Notes: a model not told the origin generated them from the letters alone. Counted from the first letter of the stretch, positions 43,540 to 56,014 are shown. The stretch: DNA of 64,000 nucleotides from Shinella daejeonensis (GCF_024281235.1 NZ_JAHWXY010000001.1:1178001-1242000), one strand, 5' to 3'. Program-made: numbers and translations.

Positions 43540-44769
43540 ATGTCTTCGCTTTCGCGGACCATTTTCCGCAACGCCCGGATCGCCACCCTTGCGACGGAAA
43601 AATCCGGGCTGGGCGTCGTCGAGGACGGGGCCATCGTGGTGAGCGGCGGAAAGATCGACTATGCCGGACCGCAGGCCGCCCTGACGGCGGTGATCGAAGC
43701 GGATGCAGACGTCGTCGACCTCGAAGGCCGCTGGGTGACGCCCGGGCTGATCGACTGCCACACGCACATCGTCCATGGCGGAAACCGCGCACGCGAATTC
43801 GAGATGCGCCTCGAAGGTGCGACCTATGAGGAGATCGCGCGGGCGGGCGGCGGCATCGTTTCCTCGGTCACGGCGACGAATGCGCTTTCCGTCGAGGGCC
43901 TGATGGAAACCGCCCTGCCCCGTCTCGACACGCTGCTTGCCGAAGGCGTCACGACGCTCGAGGTGAAGTCCGGCTACGGTCTTTCCATCGAAGGCGAACT
44001 GAACATGCTGCGGGCGGCGCGGCGGCTCGAAAAGGTCCGGCCGGTCCGCATCGTCACCTCCTATCTGGCGGCCCATTCGACGCCTGTCGAATACAAGGGG
44101 CGCAACGCCGATTACCTCGCCGACGTCGTCGTTCCGGGGCTGCGCCGCGCCCATGCGGAAGGGCTGGTCGATGCCGTCGACGGATTTTGCGAGAAGATCG
44201 CCTTTTCCACCGGCGAGATCGCCCGGGTCTTCGAGGCCGCGCACGATCTCGGCCTGCCCGTCAAGCTTCACGCCGAGCAGCTGTCGAACCTCGGCGGCGC
44301 AAAGCTTGCCGCCGCCCATGGCGCACTCTCGGCCGATCACCTGGAATATCTCGATACGGAGGGCGTTGCCGCCATGGCCGCGGCCGGCACGGTCGCCATC
44401 ATCCTGCCCGGCGCGTTCTACGCCCTCGGCGAGACACGCAAGCCGCCTGTCGCGTCCCTCCGCGCGGCCGGCGTCCCTATTGCAGTCGCCACGGACTGCA
44501 ATCCCGGCACCTCGCCGCTCACCTCGCTGCTGCTGGCGATGAACATGGGCGCGACCCTGTTCGGGCTTACCGTCGAGGAATGTATCGCCGGCGCGACACG
44601 GGAAGGCGCCCGCGCGCTCGGCCTTCTCGGACAGGCCGGCACGATCGAGGAAGGCAAGTCCGCCGACCTTGCGGTCTGGGATGTCGGCAGCCTCGCGGAA
44701 CTCGTCTATCGCATCGGCTTCAATCCGCTCCACGCCTGCTACTTCAAAGGACAAAGGATCGCCCCATGA
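43540..44769 (+). CDS. hutI: Imidazolonepropionase
   Basis: HutI hydrolyses imidazolone-5-propionate to formimidoylglutamate. This 409-residue amidohydrolase shows the metal motif [20 protein letters not shown], and [10 protein letters not shown] near residue 320. The ATG at 43540 follows GGGGAGG. The stop overlaps the hutH start (ATGA). It is the first gene of the hutI-hutH-hutG-hutU operon. Confidence 0.95.
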   Translation: MSSLSRTIFRNARIATLATEKSGLGVVEDGAIVVSGGKIDYAGPQAALTAVIEADADVVDLEGRWVTPGLIDCHTHIVHGGNRAREFEMRLEGATYEEIARAGGGIVSSVTATNALSVEGLMETALPRLDTLLAEGVTTLEVKSGYGLSIEGELNMLRAARRLEKVRPVRIVTSYLAAHSTPVEYKGRNADYLADVVVPGLRRAHAEGLVDAVDGFCEKIAFSTGEIARVFEAAHDLGLPVKLHAEQLSNLGGAKLAAAHGALSADHLEYLDTEGVAAMAAAGTVAIILPGAFYALGETRKPPVASLRAAGVPIAVATDCNPGTSPLTSLLLAMNMGATLFGLTVEECIAGATREGARALGLLGQAGTIEEGKSADLAVWDVGSLAELVYRIGFNPLHACYFKGQRIAP

Positions 44770-46301
44770 CCGTCACCCTTGTTCCCGGCCGCGTTACGCT
44801 CTCGCAGCTGATGTCCGTTTATTGGAACGGTGAGGCGGCAATCCTCGACCGGGCGGCGGACGCCGATATCGCGCGGGCCGCTGCCCGGATCGCCGAGATC
44901 GCCGGGGGCGATGCCCCGGTCTACGGCATCAACACCGGCTTCGGCAAACTCGCCTCGATCCGCATCGACGGCGCGGACGTGGCCACCCTGCAACGCAACC
45001 TGATCCTCTCCCATTGCTGCGGTGTGGGAGAGCCGCTACCGGAAAATATCGTACGTCTGATGATGGCGCTGAAGCTGATCTCCCTTGGCCGGGGCGCCTC
45101 CGGGGTGCGGACGGAACTCGTGCGACTGATCGAGGCCATGCTCGAAAGAGGCGTCACGCCGGTCGTTCCCGCGAAGGGCTCCGTCGGCGCGTCGGGCGAC
45201 CTTGCGCCGCTGGCCCATTTCGCCGCCGTCATGATGGGCGAGGGCGAGGCGTTTCACGCCGGCAAACGGCTTGCCGGGCGCGCGGCGCTGGAACAGGCGG
45301 GGCTTTCCCCGATCGTGCTGGCCGCCAAGGAGGGGCTCGCGCTGATCAACGGCACCCAGACCTCGACCGCGCTGGCCCTTGCCGGGCTGTTCCGGGCGCA
45401 TCGCGCCGCGCAGGCGGCCCTCGTCACGGGCGCGCTTTCCACCGATGCGGCCATGGGCTCTTCCGCCCCTTTCCATGCCGATATCCACGCGTTGCGCGGC
45501 CACAGGGGCCAGATCGATGCCGGTGCGGCGCTGCGCAAGCTGCTGGACGGCTCGGAAATCCGCGTCAGCCATATCGAAGGCGACGAGCGGGTGCAGGATC
45601 CCTATTGCATCCGCTGCCAGCCGCAGGTCGACGGCGCCTGCCTCGATCTCCTGCGCACCGTCGCCCGCACGCTGGAAATCGAGGCTAATGCGGTCACCGA
45701 CAATCCGCTGGTGCTGTCCGACGGCTCGGTGGTCTCCGGCGGCAATTTCCACGCCGAGCCGGTCGCCTTCGCCGCCGATCAGATCGCGCTGGCGATCTGC
45801 GAGATCGGGGCGATCGCCCAGCGCCGCATCGCGCTTCTGGTCGATCCGGCGCTCTCCTACGGCCTGCCGGCCTTCCTGTCGAAGCGGCCGGGGCTGAACT
45901 CTGGCCTGATGATCGCCGAGGTGACCTCCGCCGCGCTGATGTCGGAAAACAAGCAGATGGCCCATCCGGCCTCCGTCGATTCGACGCCGACCTCAGCCAA
46001 TCAGGAAGATCACGTCTCCATGGCCTGCCATGGCGCGCGCCGGCTGCTGCCGATGACCGAAAACCTCTTCACGATCCTCGGCATCGAGGCGCTCTGCGCG
46101 GTGCAGGGGGTGGAGCTGCGCGCACCGCTTGAAACCGGCCCGGAACTGCGCAGCGCCGCCGCCGTCCTGCGCAAGGTGGTGCCGACGCTGGAGGACGACC
46201 GCTACATGGCGGGCGACCTTGCCGCCGCCGCAGGCCTCATCGCCGACGGCACGCTCGCCGGTGCGGTGTCCGACGGCATTTTGCCCGCACTGGAGACCTG
46301 A
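44766..46301 (+). CDS. hutH: Histidine ammonia-lyase
   Basis: HutH deaminates L-histidine to urocanate. The 511-residue protein carries the MIO-forming A142-S143-G144 triad in [15 protein letters not shown], with Y53 in [10 protein letters not shown]. Its length is typical. It overlaps hutI by 4 bases, and hutG follows one base after its stop. Confidence 0.96.
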   Translation: MTVTLVPGRVTLSQLMSVYWNGEAAILDRAADADIARAAARIAEIAGGDAPVYGINTGFGKLASIRIDGADVATLQRNLILSHCCGVGEPLPENIVRLMMALKLISLGRGASGVRTELVRLIEAMLERGVTPVVPAKGSVGASGDLAPLAHFAAVMMGEGEAFHAGKRLAGRAALEQAGLSPIVLAAKEGLALINGTQTSTALALAGLFRAHRAAQAALVTGALSTDAAMGSSAPFHADIHALRGHRGQIDAGAALRKLLDGSEIRVSHIEGDERVQDPYCIRCQPQVDGACLDLLRTVARTLEIEANAVTDNPLVLSDGSVVSGGNFHAEPVAFAADQIALAICEIGAIAQRRIALLVDPALSYGLPAFLSKRPGLNSGLMIAEVTSAALMSENKQMAHPASVDSTPTSANQEDHVSMACHGARRLLPMTENLFTILGIEALCAVQGVELRAPLETGPELRSAAAVLRKVVPTLEDDRYMAGDLAAAAGLIADGTLAGAVSDGILPALET

Positions 46302-46302
46302 G

Positions 46303-47130
46303 ATGCGCGTCTTCGAAGTCCATCGGGGCGCATCGCCCGTCATTCTGGCGTTTCCGCACGGCGGAACCGATATTCCCCCGGACATCTGGGAACGGCTCGA
46401 CGACAACGGCCGGCAGCGCGCGGATACCGACTGGCATATCCACCGGCTCTATGACGGCCTGCTTGAAGACGCCACCACCGTCCAGGCGACATTCCACCGC
46501 TACGTCATCGACGCGAACCGGGATCCGGCCGGCACAAGCCTCTATCCCGGACAGAACACCACCGGCCTCGTCCCCGAGACGGATTTCGACGGCAGGGCGA
46601 TCTGGAAGGAGGGACAACGTCCCGATGCGGCCGACATCGCGTTCCGGCTGGAGCGGTTCCATGCGCCCTATCATGCCGCGCTTCTGGCCGAAATCGAGCG
46701 CGTGAAGGCGATCCACGGCGTGGCCATCCTCTATGACTGCCATTCGATCCGCTCGCATATTCCCTTCCTGTTCGACGGCAGGCTGCCGGATTTCAGCATC
46801 GGCACCGACAGCGGCCGGACATGCGATCCGGCCATCGAAGAGGCGACCATGGCCGCCGCCGCAACGGCCGAAGGTTACGACAGCGTGCTGAACGGCCGCT
46901 TCAAGGGAGGCTGGACCACACGCCACTACGCCAATCCGCAACACGGCGTGCACGCCATCCAGATGGAGCTTGCGCAATCGACCCATCTTGAAAGCGAGGC
47001 CCCGCCGTTTGCCTACGACCCGGCAAGGGCGGACCGGCTCCGTCGTCATCTCGGGGAAATCCTGAGGCGGCTGGAACGCCTCGCCTCGACGCTGAACCGC
47101 AACGATCGTGCAAAGGGGGATCGCTCATGA
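46303..47130 (+). CDS. hutG: N-formylglutamate deformylase
   Basis: HutG hydrolyses N-formyl-L-glutamate to glutamate and formate, the last step after HutF. This 275-residue protein has the N-formylglutamate amidohydrolase landmarks [29 protein letters not shown] and [16 protein letters not shown]. The presence of HutF plus this HutG defines the five-step (pathway II) route. It overlaps hutU by 4 bases. Confidence 0.93.
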   Translation: MRVFEVHRGASPVILAFPHGGTDIPPDIWERLDDNGRQRADTDWHIHRLYDGLLEDATTVQATFHRYVIDANRDPAGTSLYPGQNTTGLVPETDFDGRAIWKEGQRPDAADIAFRLERFHAPYHAALLAEIERVKAIHGVAILYDCHSIRSHIPFLFDGRLPDFSIGTDSGRTCDPAIEEATMAAAATAEGYDSVLNGRFKGGWTTRHYANPQHGVHAIQMELAQSTHLESEAPPFAYDPARADRLRRHLGEILRRLERLASTLNRNDRAKGDRS

Positions 47131-48803
47131 CAGCCAATCCACGCCACAACAGTCGCGAAATCCGCGCGCCGCGCGGCGACAGGCTCAATGCGAAAAGCTG
47201 GATGACCGAGGCGCCGCTTCGCATGCTCATGAACAACCTCGATCCGGACGTGGCCGAAAACCCGCACGAACTGGTCGTCTATGGCGGCATCGGGCGGGCG
47301 GCGCGATCCTGGGCCGACTTCGACGCCATCGTCGCGACGCTGAAGGATCTGGAGGAGGACGAAACGCTTCTCGTGCAGTCCGGCAAGCCGGTCGGCGTGT
47401 TCCGCACGCATCGGGACGCGCCGCGCGTCCTGATCGCCAATTCGAACCTGGTGCCGCACTGGGCCACCTGGGAGCATTTCAACGAACTCGACCGCAAGGG
47501 GCTCGCCATGTACGGCCAGATGACGGCCGGCTCGTGGATCTATATCGGCTCGCAAGGCATCGTGCAGGGTACCTATGAAACCTTCGTCGAGGCTGGCCGC
47601 CAGCATTATGGCGGCGATCTCACGGGCAAATGGGTGCTGACGGCCGGGCTTGGCGGCATGGGCGGCGCCCAGCCGCTGGCCGCCGCCATGGCCGGCGCAT
47701 GCTGCCTCGCGGTCGAATGCAATCCCCAATCGATCGATTTCCGCCTGCGCACGCGTTATCTCGACGCCCGGGCGGAAACGCTGGACGAGGCGCTGGAACT
47801 GATCGGCAGATGGACCGCCGCCGGCGAGGCGAAATCGGTCGGCCTTCTCGGCAACGCCGCCGAAATCCTGCCGGAGATGGTGCGCCGCGGCATTCGCCCC
47901 GACATGGTGACCGACCAGACCTCGGCGCACGACCCCATCAACGGCTACCTGCCGAAGGGCTGGACCATGGCGGAATGGAAGGAGAAGCGCGAAAGCGACC
48001 CGAAGACGGTCGAGAAGGAAGCCCGCGCCTCGATGCGGAAACATGTCGAGGCGATGATCGCCTTCAAGGACAAGGGCATCCCGACCTTCGACTACGGCAA
48101 CAATATCCGCCAGGTCGCCAGGGAGGAGGGACTGGAAAACGCCTTTTCCTTCCCCGGTTTCGTGCCCGCCTATATCCGCCCGCTCTTCTGCCGCGGCATC
48201 GGCCCCTTCCGCTGGGCCGCGCTCTCCGGCGACCCGGAGGATATCTACAAGACCGACGCCCGGGTGAAGGAACTCCTGCCCGACAACAAGCACCTGCACA
48301 ACTGGCTGGACATGGCGCGCGAGCGCATCGCCTTCCAGGGGCTTCCCGCGCGCATCTGCTGGGTGGGGCTCGGCGATCGCCACCGCCTCGGCCTCGCCTT
48401 CAACGAAATGGTGCGCAAGGGGGAACTGAAAGCGCCGGTGGTCATCGGCCGTGACCATCTCGATTCCGGCTCCGTCGCCTCGCCGAACCGCGAGACGGAG
48501 GCGATGCGGGACGGTTCCGACGCGGTATCGGACTGGCCGCTGCTCAACGCCCTGCTCAATACCGCCTCCGGCGCGACCTGGGTTTCGCTCCACCACGGCG
48601 GCGGGGTGGGCATGGGCTTCTCCCAGCACGCAGGCGTCGTCATCTGCTGCGACGGCTCCGAGGCGGCGGACACCCGCATCGCCCGCGTCTTGTGGAACGA
48701 TCCGGCGACCGGCGTCATGCGCCACGCCGACGCCGGCTATGAGACGGCGCTCGATTGCGCCCGAGAAAAGGACCTGCGCCTGCCGGCGATCCTCGGAAAC
48801 TGA
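47127..48803 (+). CDS. hutU: Urocanate hydratase
   Basis: HutU converts urocanate to imidazolone propionate using tightly bound NAD. The 558-residue protein has the family sequence throughout ([68 protein letters not shown]). The cysteine in the [20 protein letters not shown] region is the conserved active-site cysteine. It is the last gene of the operon and is followed by a hairpin. Confidence 0.96.
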   Translation: MTANPRHNSREIRAPRGDRLNAKSWMTEAPLRMLMNNLDPDVAENPHELVVYGGIGRAARSWADFDAIVATLKDLEEDETLLVQSGKPVGVFRTHRDAPRVLIANSNLVPHWATWEHFNELDRKGLAMYGQMTAGSWIYIGSQGIVQGTYETFVEAGRQHYGGDLTGKWVLTAGLGGMGGAQPLAAAMAGACCLAVECNPQSIDFRLRTRYLDARAETLDEALELIGRWTAAGEAKSVGLLGNAAEILPEMVRRGIRPDMVTDQTSAHDPINGYLPKGWTMAEWKEKRESDPKTVEKEARASMRKHVEAMIAFKDKGIPTFDYGNNIRQVAREEGLENAFSFPGFVPAYIRPLFCRGIGPFRWAALSGDPEDIYKTDARVKELLPDNKHLHNWLDMARERIAFQGLPARICWVGLGDRHRLGLAFNEMVRKGELKAPVVIGRDHLDSGSVASPNRETEAMRDGSDAVSDWPLLNALLNTASGATWVSLHHGGGVGMGFSQHAGVVICCDGSEAADTRIARVLWNDPATGVMRHADAGYETALDCAREKDLRLPAILGN

Positions 48804-48829
48804 GGCGCCGGCCGGTCGCAGACGGGATG

Positions 48830-48850
48830 GGACGGGCACCCGGCCCGTCC
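48830..48850. terminator. Bidirectional hairpin between hutU and SDR gene
   Basis: A perfect 8-base stem (GGACGGGC at 48830-48837, pairing with 48843-48850) with a 5-base loop sits in the 52-base gap between two convergent genes. Confidence 0.6.
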
Positions 48851-48855
48851 GTCCA

Positions 48856-49602
<747 letters not shown>

Positions 49603-49635
49603 GAAAGCCTTCCTTTTGCGACTACCGGCCGGGGC

Positions 49636-50538
49636 CTATTCCTTCACAGCGCCGGTCATCGACGAGACGTAATAGTCGACGAAGAAGGAATAGAGAATGA
49701 CCACCGGCAGCGAACCGAACAATGCTCCCGCCATCAGCGATCCCCATTCGAAGACGTCGCCGCGCACCAGTTCCGTCAGCACGCCAACGGGAATGGTCTT
49801 GTTTTCAGAGGACTGGATGAAGGTGAGCGCGTAGATGAATTCGTTCCACGACAGGGTGAAGGCGAAGATGCCGGCCGAAATCAGTCCGGGCACCGACAAC
49901 GGCAGGATGATGCGCACCAGGATCTGCCAGCGGTTCGCTCCGTCGACCAGCGCGCTTTCCTCCAGTTCGAAGGGGATCGACCGAAAATAGCCCATCAGCA
50001 GCCAGGTGCAGAAGGGAATGAGGAACGTCGGATAGGTAAAGATCAGCGCCAGCCGTGAATCGTAGATACCGAAGCGGAAGACGATCACCGCAAGCGGGAT
50101 GAACAGGATCGACGGCGGCACGAGATAGGCGAGAAAGATCAGCAGGCCGACCGGCCGCGAACCCGTGAAACGGACCCGTTCGATGGCGTAGGCGCCGAAG
50201 ACCGAGGCGGCAAGCGACAGCACCGTCGAGCAGACGGCCACCAGCATCGTGTTCCACAGCCAGCCGGGATAGGACGTCTCGAACAGCAGATACCGGATGT
50301 GATCCAGCGTCGGCTTGACGACCCAGAAGGGGCTGTAATTGCGGTAGTCGGTCAGCTGCGCATTGGGCTTCACCGAGGTGATCGCCATCCAGTAGAACGG
50401 AAACAGCAGCACGAAGACGAAGACCGCCAGCGGCAGGTAGACAAGCGCGACGCGGCGCGGCAGCCGGTGCAGGTAGCTCATGCCTTCCGCGTCGTCGGTC
50501 AGGACCTCTGCGGGATTGCGGGATGCATTGGTGGTCAT
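49636..50538 (-). CDS. Carbohydrate ABC transporter permease (MalG/UgpE-like)
   Basis: This 300-residue permease has six helices and the EAA loop ELEESALVDGANRWQILVRI, of the CUT1 sugar family. It lies 19 bases after the MalF-like gene. With the Tat-exported binding protein and the UgpC/MalK ATPase it forms a complete CUT1 importer. Confidence 0.9.
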   Translation of the reverse strand: MTTNASRNPAEVLTDDAEGMSYLHRLPRRVALVYLPLAVFVFVLLFPFYWMAITSVKPNAQLTDYRNYSPFWVVKPTLDHIRYLLFETSYPGWLWNTMLVAVCSTVLSLAASVFGAYAIERVRFTGSRPVGLLIFLAYLVPPSILFIPLAVIVFRFGIYDSRLALIFTYPTFLIPFCTWLLMGYFRSIPFELEESALVDGANRWQILVRIILPLSVPGLISAGIFAFTLSWNEFIYALTFIQSSENKTIPVGVLTELVRGDVFEWGSLMAGALFGSLPVVILYSFFVDYYVSSMTGAVKE

Positions 50539-50557
50539 GATCGTTTTTCTCCCGGTG

Positions 50558-51493
50558 TCAGTCCTGGCCGCCCTGCTGCCATTTGCGCCGTTGCAGGCCG
50601 AAGAAGCTGAACATGATGGCGGCGAGCAGGAAGGGAATCATCGCGACGGCGATCGCCGCGCCCTCGCCGAGCTGGCCGCCGGGAATGCCGCGCTGGAAGG
50701 ACAGCGTCGCCATCAGATGGGTGGCATTGACCGGCCCGCCCCGCGTCAGCACATAGATGAGCTGGAAATCGGTGAAGGTGAAAAGGACCGAAAACGTCAT
50801 GACCACGGCGATGATCGGCGTCAGCATCGGCAGGGTGACATAGCGGAAGCGCTGCCAGCTCGTCGCCCCGTCGAGCGAGGCCGCCTCCTGGAGGGAGGCC
50901 GGGATGGTCTGCAACCCGGCAAGCAGCGAGATCGCCACGAAGGGAATGCCGCGCCAGACGTTGGCGGCGATCACCGAGGCGCGCGCATTGTTCGGATCGC
51001 CGAGAAAGTTGATCGGACCGTCGATGAGGCCAAGCTCCATCAGCGTCCAGGAGACGATCGAGAACTGGCTGTCATAGATCCACCAGAAGGCGAGCGCCGA
51101 CAGCACGGTCGGCACCACCCAGGGCAGAAGCACGATCGCCCGGAACAGCGATTTGAACGGCAGCTTTTCGTTGAGCAGCAGCGCCAGCCAGAGCCCGAGC
51201 GCGAATTTCGCTACCGAGGCGACCGACGTGTAGAGCAGCGTGTTGAACACCGACAGCCAGAACACGCTGTCGTCGGCGAGGAAACGATAGTTTTCCAGCC
51301 CGATGAAGACGCCGTCGCGGCCGATGCGGGTATCGGTGAAACCGAGCCACACGCCAAGGCCGAGCGGATAGGTCAGGAAGCAGACGAGAAAGACCGCCGC
51401 CGGCAACATGAACAGGAAGCCGAGCATATTGTTGTTCTGCATCAGCGCGGCAAAGGCGGATTTCGGCCTCTCTTCGGAAGAAAGCGTGGTCAT
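50558..51493 (-). CDS. Carbohydrate ABC transporter permease (MalF/UgpA-like)
   Basis: This 311-residue CUT1 permease starts MTTLSSEERPKSAFAAL at the ATG at 51493. The EAA loop is SLQEAASLDGATSWQRFRYV. An open frame continues upstream through the binding-protein gene but is not coding. It follows the binding-protein gene after 74 bases with a strong GC hairpin. Confidence 0.9.
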   Translation of the reverse strand: MTTLSSEERPKSAFAALMQNNNMLGFLFMLPAAVFLVCFLTYPLGLGVWLGFTDTRIGRDGVFIGLENYRFLADDSVFWLSVFNTLLYTSVASVAKFALGLWLALLLNEKLPFKSLFRAIVLLPWVVPTVLSALAFWWIYDSQFSIVSWTLMELGLIDGPINFLGDPNNARASVIAANVWRGIPFVAISLLAGLQTIPASLQEAASLDGATSWQRFRYVTLPMLTPIIAVVMTFSVLFTFTDFQLIYVLTRGGPVNATHLMATLSFQRGIPGGQLGEGAAIAVAMIPFLLAAIMFSFFGLQRRKWQQGGQD

Positions 51494-51523
51494 GGACGGC
51501 TCCGGTTGGCCTGTTGCGGCGAA

Positions 51524-51555
51524 GGCGGCGGCCGGCCCTCCAGCCGGCCGCCGCC
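51524..51555 (-). terminator. Intercistronic GC hairpin after sugar-binding protein gene
   Basis: A 13-base perfect GC stem (GGCGGCGGCCGGC at 51524-51536, pairing with 51543-51555) with a 6-base loop lies 12 bases after the binding-protein stop. There is no T run. The position mirrors the hairpins in the two other ABC operons of this window. Confidence 0.65.
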
Positions 51556-51567
51556 GCTTCGTCGTGG

Positions 51568-52884
51568 TCAGACGCGATAGTAGCGGTTGGCGCGGCGCTC
51601 GGCCTCGGCCGCCGCCTCCTCCGGCGTCGACTGCCCGCTGACGGCGGAGGCGAACATGTCGACGAGCACATAGTCCGCCATCACCCCCGCCGAGGCGTAG
51701 CCGAGCGGACCGGCGTAACCGTTCGGCCGCAGGGTCTCGGAGGCGCGGGCGTAGGGCGCATGGATCGGATCCGCGGTCCAGACCGGATTTGCGGCGAAGG
51801 CCTTCAGCGGCTGGCAGCAATAGGCGCTGGAGCCCTCGATCCAGGCGTTCATCTGCTCGGCCTCCATCATGAACTTGATGTAGGCCTTGGCGGCTTCCGG
51901 ATACTTCGTGTGGTTGAACAGCAGCAGCGAACTGGTCTGGTGCAGTTCCACGCTCTGGCCGATCGGTCCGACCGGGAAGTTGGTCGTGCGGATGTCGGCG
52001 GCCAGTTCGGCGGTCGCCGGGTCGTTCTTGGCCGCGTAGTAGAGCGAGACGCCGTTTGCCGTCAGCGACACCTGACCGGCCATGAAGGCGCGGTTGTTGT
52101 TGATGTCGAGCCAGCTCTCCGTGCCCGGAATGAAGGTGTCGTAGAGCGCCTTGGCATAATTGATGGCGGCGATCGTCTCCGGGCTGTTGATGACCACCTG
52201 GCCGCCTTCGTCGACCATTTTTCCGCCATGGCTCCACAGCAGCCAGTGGGCGTAGTTGTTGCCGTCGCCGACGGCCTTGCCGTGCGGGAAACCGGCTGGC
52301 GTGCCCTTGGCCTTCAGCGCCTTGCACAATTCGAGGAAACCCTCGGTATCCTGCGGGAATTCCTCGAAACCGGCCGCCTTCATGTGGCTGTCGCGATAGC
52401 AGATGGCGTTGCCGATCGCCGTCAGCGGCATGGCGATGAACTGGTCGCCGCGCGATGCATATCCCTTCAGGCCATCATACCAGCCGCCATATTTATCACC
52501 GAGATAATTGGCGAGCTCGGTCAGGTCCACCAGCTTGTCGGGATATTGATGCGCATCGTCGAACCAGCACATCACCATGTCCGGGCCGGAGCCGACATTG
52601 GCCGCGACTGCGGCTTTCGGCCGGATATCCTCCCAGCTTTCCTTGTCGATACGAACCTCGACACCGGTCGCCTCGGTGAATTTTGCGCTATTGGCGAGCC
52701 AGGCGTCCTCGTCGCCCTTGACGAAGGGGGTCCAGCGCAGGAGCCTCAGGCTGGCACCGGCCTCCGGCGTATAGCTCGGCTCGGCCGCCTGCGCGAAGCC
52801 GGGGCGGATCGCGAAGGGCGCAAGCCCGGCAAGGCCCGCCGCGGCGGCGGATGCTGCGAGAAAGTCACGTCTTCTGAACGTCAT
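51568..52884 (-). CDS. Carbohydrate ABC transporter substrate-binding protein
   Basis: This 438-residue family-1 sugar-binding protein has a twin-arginine signal (MTFRRRDFLAASAAAAGLAG, cleaved near GFAQAAEP). Fold landmarks are GSGPDMVMCWFDDAHQYPDK and MPLTAIGNAICYRD. The ATG at 52884 is preceded by GGAGGAG. It follows the ATPase gene by 143 bases, and this gap could hold a promoter. Confidence 0.88.
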   Translation of the reverse strand: MTFRRRDFLAASAAAAGLAGLAPFAIRPGFAQAAEPSYTPEAGASLRLLRWTPFVKGDEDAWLANSAKFTEATGVEVRIDKESWEDIRPKAAVAANVGSGPDMVMCWFDDAHQYPDKLVDLTELANYLGDKYGGWYDGLKGYASRGDQFIAMPLTAIGNAICYRDSHMKAAGFEEFPQDTEGFLELCKALKAKGTPAGFPHGKAVGDGNNYAHWLLWSHGGKMVDEGGQVVINSPETIAAINYAKALYDTFIPGTESWLDINNNRAFMAGQVSLTANGVSLYYAAKNDPATAELAADIRTTNFPVGPIGQSVELHQTSSLLLFNHTKYPEAAKAYIKFMMEAEQMNAWIEGSSAYCCQPLKAFAANPVWTADPIHAPYARASETLRPNGYAGPLGYASAGVMADYVLVDMFASAVSGQSTPEEAAAEAERRANRYYRV

Positions 52885-53027
52885 TTCCACTCCTCCTTTG
52901 GTCGCGGGATCTCGCGCCAAACCTCCTTCCCCCGCGTGGAAGGATGCGCTGTTGCAGCGGCGCCCGGGTTCGGCCGGGCCATCGGGCGGCGACGGCGGAA
53001 CTCCTCCTTCCGCAGGGCCGCCGGCGA

Positions 53028-54095
53028 TCAGTCGGTAAGACGCCTCCCCGTCTCCACGTCGAACAGGTGGATATGCCCGGCGTCGATGGCCAGACGGATG
53101 GTCTCGCCGGGTCGGGCGGCAACCCGTTCGCGGAAGATGCAGGTCACATCCGTTCCGCCCAGCTTGACGATCAACTGTGTCTCGTAGCCCGTCGGCTCGG
53201 TGACGGCGACGGTCGCCGGCAACCCTTGACCGTCAAGCGAGATGAATTCCGGACGCAGGCCGTAAATCAATTCCCGCCCGAGGGCCGCCGCCGGCGCTTT
53301 CGCCACCGGCAACCGCGTGCCGTCCGCAGCGACAAAGGCCTTCGGGTCGTCCGGATCGAGCCGGCCCCTGATCATGTTCATCGCCGGCGAGCCGATGAAC
53401 CCGGCGACGAACAGGTTGTTCGGCGTATCGTAGAGATCGAGCGGCGCGCCGATCTGCTCCACGATGCCGTCGTGCATGACGACGATCTTGTCGGCCATGG
53501 TCATCGCCTCGATCTGGTCGTGGGTGACATAGACCGTCGTCGTCTTCAGGCGCTGGTGAAGCTCCTTGATCTCGGCCCGCATGGCGACGCGCAGCTTGGC
53601 GTCGAGGTTGGAGAGCGGCTCGTCGAACAGGAACACCTGCGGATCGCGCACGATGGCGCGTCCCATGGCGACGCGCTGGCGCTGTCCGCCCGAAAGCTGC
53701 CGCGGGTAACGGTCGAGCAGCGCGCCAAGGCCGAGGATCTCCGCCGCCGCCTTCACCCGCCGGTCGATCTCGCCGCGGTCCGTCCTCGCCAGCATCAGGG
53801 AGAAGGCCATATTGTCGGCGACCGTCATATGCGGATAAAGCGCATAGTTCTGGAACACCATGGCGATGTCGCGCTCCTTGGGGGGCAGCGCGTTCACCAC
53901 CCGGCCGTCGATGCGGATCTGCCCGGCGGTGATGTTCTCCAACCCCGCCAGCATGCGCAGCAAGGTCGATTTACCGCACCCCGACGGCCCGACGAGGATG
54001 ACGAACTCGCCGTCCTCGATCTCGATGTCCACCCCCTTGATAACCGGAAAGGTGCCGAAGGACTTTCTCACATCGACGAAGTCAACGCCTGCCAT
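53028..54095 (-). CDS. Carbohydrate ABC transporter ATP-binding protein (UgpC/MalK-like)
   Basis: This 355-residue ATPase has Walker A GPSGCGKSTLLRML, signature LSGGQRQRVAMGRAI and Walker B VFLFDEPLSNLD. The C-terminal OB/TOBE domains (DVTCIFRERVAARPGETIRL) are of the MalK/UgpC type. It belongs to the CUT1 importer of this operon and follows the DenD-like gene by 94 bases. Confidence 0.92.
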   Translation of the reverse strand: MAGVDFVDVRKSFGTFPVIKGVDIEIEDGEFVILVGPSGCGKSTLLRMLAGLENITAGQIRIDGRVVNALPPKERDIAMVFQNYALYPHMTVADNMAFSLMLARTDRGEIDRRVKAAAEILGLGALLDRYPRQLSGGQRQRVAMGRAIVRDPQVFLFDEPLSNLDAKLRVAMRAEIKELHQRLKTTTVYVTHDQIEAMTMADKIVVMHDGIVEQIGAPLDLYDTPNNLFVAGFIGSPAMNMIRGRLDPDDPKAFVAADGTRLPVAKAPAAALGRELIYGLRPEFISLDGQGLPATVAVTEPTGYETQLIVKLGGTDVTCIFRERVAARPGETIRLAIDAGHIHLFDVETGRRLTD

Positions 54096-54189
54096 ACATG
54101 CCTCCTCCCAGGCTTCTGTTTCTTCTTTTCCGCCGGTTGCAACGCCCGCGAACGGCCCTCCTCAAAGCCGCTGTCGCCGGCGATCCCGT

Positions 54190-55182
54190 TCACCCCGGCC
54201 CGATCCGGCCTCCGCATTCATCCTCGATATGGATGCGGATGATCTCGTCGAAACTCGTTTCCGCAACAAACCCCAGCTCACGCGCCCGCCGCGCGTCGAA
54301 ATCGGTGGCCCAGCCGGCGACGATCCGGCGGATCAGCGGGTCGGGCTCGCGGCGGATCAGCGCCACGGCCTTCGGTCCGGCGATGCGGCCGAGCGCCTCG
54401 ATTTCCTCGCCGACGAGGGCGGAAAGGCCCGGCATGGTCAGGTTGCGGCGCGGCCCGATGCGCGCGGTGTCCATGCGCGCGGCATGAACGAAAAAACCGA
54501 CCGCCGAGCGTGGGCTGGCGAACCAGTGCCGCACGGCCTCGTCCACGGGCAACACGGCCTCCTGCCCCGCCAGCGGCTCGCGCAGGATATTGGAGAAGAA
54601 ACCCGATGCGGCCTTGTTCGGCTTGCCGGGGCGGATGCAGATGGTCGGGAGGCGGATTCCGACGCCATCCAGAAATCCCTTGCGCGTATAGTCGGCCAGC
54701 AGAAGCTCCGAGATCGCTTTCTGCGTGCCATAGCTCGTCAGCGGCGTCGTCATGAACTCGTCGCCGATCCGCTCGGGGAACGGCTCTCCGAAAACCGCGA
54801 TGGACGAGGCGAAAATGAAACGCGGCCGGTAGGGCTCCCTCATGCCTTCCTTGCGGATCGCCTCGAACAGCAGGCGTATGCCGTCGAGATTCACGCGGTA
54901 GCCGAGTTCGAAATCCGCTTCCGCCTCGCCCGAGACGATGGCCGCGAGATGAAAGATGACGTCCGGCCGCCGGGCCGCCAGTTGGCCGGCAGCATCTTCG
55001 TGCGAAAGATCGAGCGCCAGGGCGGAGGCGATCGGGGCAAGGGCCTCGGGCGTCGGCGGGGCGATCACGTCGACCAGCGTCAGCCGCCCGACATCATATC
55101 CGAGCGCGGCGGGATCCTCCGCGATCTTGCCTACCAGCTTGCGGCCGATCATTCCGGCCGCTCCGATCACCATGACATGCAT
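54190..55182 (-). CDS. NAD-dependent epimerase/dehydratase family protein, DenD-like (D-erythronate dehydrogenase type)
   Basis: This 330-residue extended SDR starts [17 protein letters not shown] with a GxxGxxG NAD motif and has the YxxxK pair in [17 protein letters not shown]. The overall pattern resembles D-erythronate (tetronate) dehydrogenase DenD. The ATG at 55182 has AAGGAGG upstream. It lies between the FCD-type regulator and the sugar ABC genes. No tetronate kinase or isomerase is in the window, so the exact substrate stays open. Confidence 0.75.
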   Translation of the reverse strand: MHVMVIGAAGMIGRKLVGKIAEDPAALGYDVGRLTLVDVIAPPTPEALAPIASALALDLSHEDAAGQLAARRPDVIFHLAAIVSGEAEADFELGYRVNLDGIRLLFEAIRKEGMREPYRPRFIFASSIAVFGEPFPERIGDEFMTTPLTSYGTQKAISELLLADYTRKGFLDGVGIRLPTICIRPGKPNKAASGFFSNILREPLAGQEAVLPVDEAVRHWFASPRSAVGFFVHAARMDTARIGPRRNLTMPGLSALVGEEIEALGRIAGPKAVALIRREPDPLIRRIVAGWATDFDARRARELGFVAETSFDEIIRIHIEDECGGRIGPG

Positions 55183-55238
55183 CAGCGGCAAACCTCCTTC
55201 GTTATGCCATCCCGGCCCTGCCGGTCCTTCGTCAACGC

Positions 55239-55991
55239 TCACGCCCGCGCGGGCGCGTCCTGCCGCGCCAGCAGCTCCTTCGTCGTTTCGTAGATCCGCG
55301 ACAGATGCTTGTCGAAGGCGGCCACCACCGCCACCCGGTCGCGCCTCTTCAGGCCCTCGACGATTTCGACATGGTCGCGATAGCTCGCGGCGATCGCCCC
55401 CGGCTGCGACATGGCGGAGCGGCGGAAATCCATCATGTAGGTGTAGAGATCCGTGACGAAATCCGAAAGCAGCGGATTCCGGCAGGCCCGGTAGATCGCG
55501 ACATGAAACTCCCGGTCGCAAATCAGGAACCGCATGGAATCGTTGACGGCAAGCCGATGCGCCTCCAGCAGGTCGTCGAGCTTGCCGAGCGTTGCCGCGT
55601 CGATCCGCTCGGCGGCGTCGCCGACGATGCTGAGTTCGATCAGCCGCCGCGCCGCATGCACGGATTCCAGATCATAGCTGTCGATGGCGCTGGACGAGGC
55701 GATCGTCACCGTCATGTCGCCGAGATCGACATTGTTGACACGCGTCCGGCTGCCCTGCGCCACCTCCAGGATACCGCGGGCAGCAAGCTGCTGGATCGCG
55801 CCGCGCACCGTCTCCCGGCTTACGTGCATGACATTGGCCAATTCACGCTCGCCCGGCAGTTCGTCACCGGCCCTCAGCATGTTGGTGGCGATCAGCACGA
55901 CGATCTTCTCGGCGATCAGGTCGCGGGCCGTACGACGGTCGAGCGACTTGCCCACCTTCGGCATCTCCGCCAGCACCGGACGTTCATCCAT
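55239..55991 (-). CDS. GntR-family regulator, FadR/FCD subfamily
   Basis: This 250-residue regulator has an N-terminal winged helix ([20 protein letters not shown], then [20 protein letters not shown]) and an all-helical FCD effector domain (about 95-235) with metal-type histidines ([26 protein letters not shown]). The ATG at 55991 is preceded by GGAGGCAGG. It is the first gene of the sugar operon and lies 24 bases from a TGGT/ACCA palindrome typical of this subfamily, implying autoregulation. Confidence 0.87.
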   Translation of the reverse strand: MDERPVLAEMPKVGKSLDRRTARDLIAEKIVVLIATNMLRAGDELPGERELANVMHVSRETVRGAIQQLAARGILEVAQGSRTRVNNVDLGDMTVTIASSSAIDSYDLESVHAARRLIELSIVGDAAERIDAATLGKLDDLLEAHRLAVNDSMRFLICDREFHVAIYRACRNPLLSDFVTDLYTYMMDFRRSAMSQPGAIAASYRDHVEIVEGLKRRDRVAVVAAFDKHLSRIYETTKELLARQDAPARA

Positions 55992-56014
55992 CGCCACCTG
56001 CCTCCACTGATCTA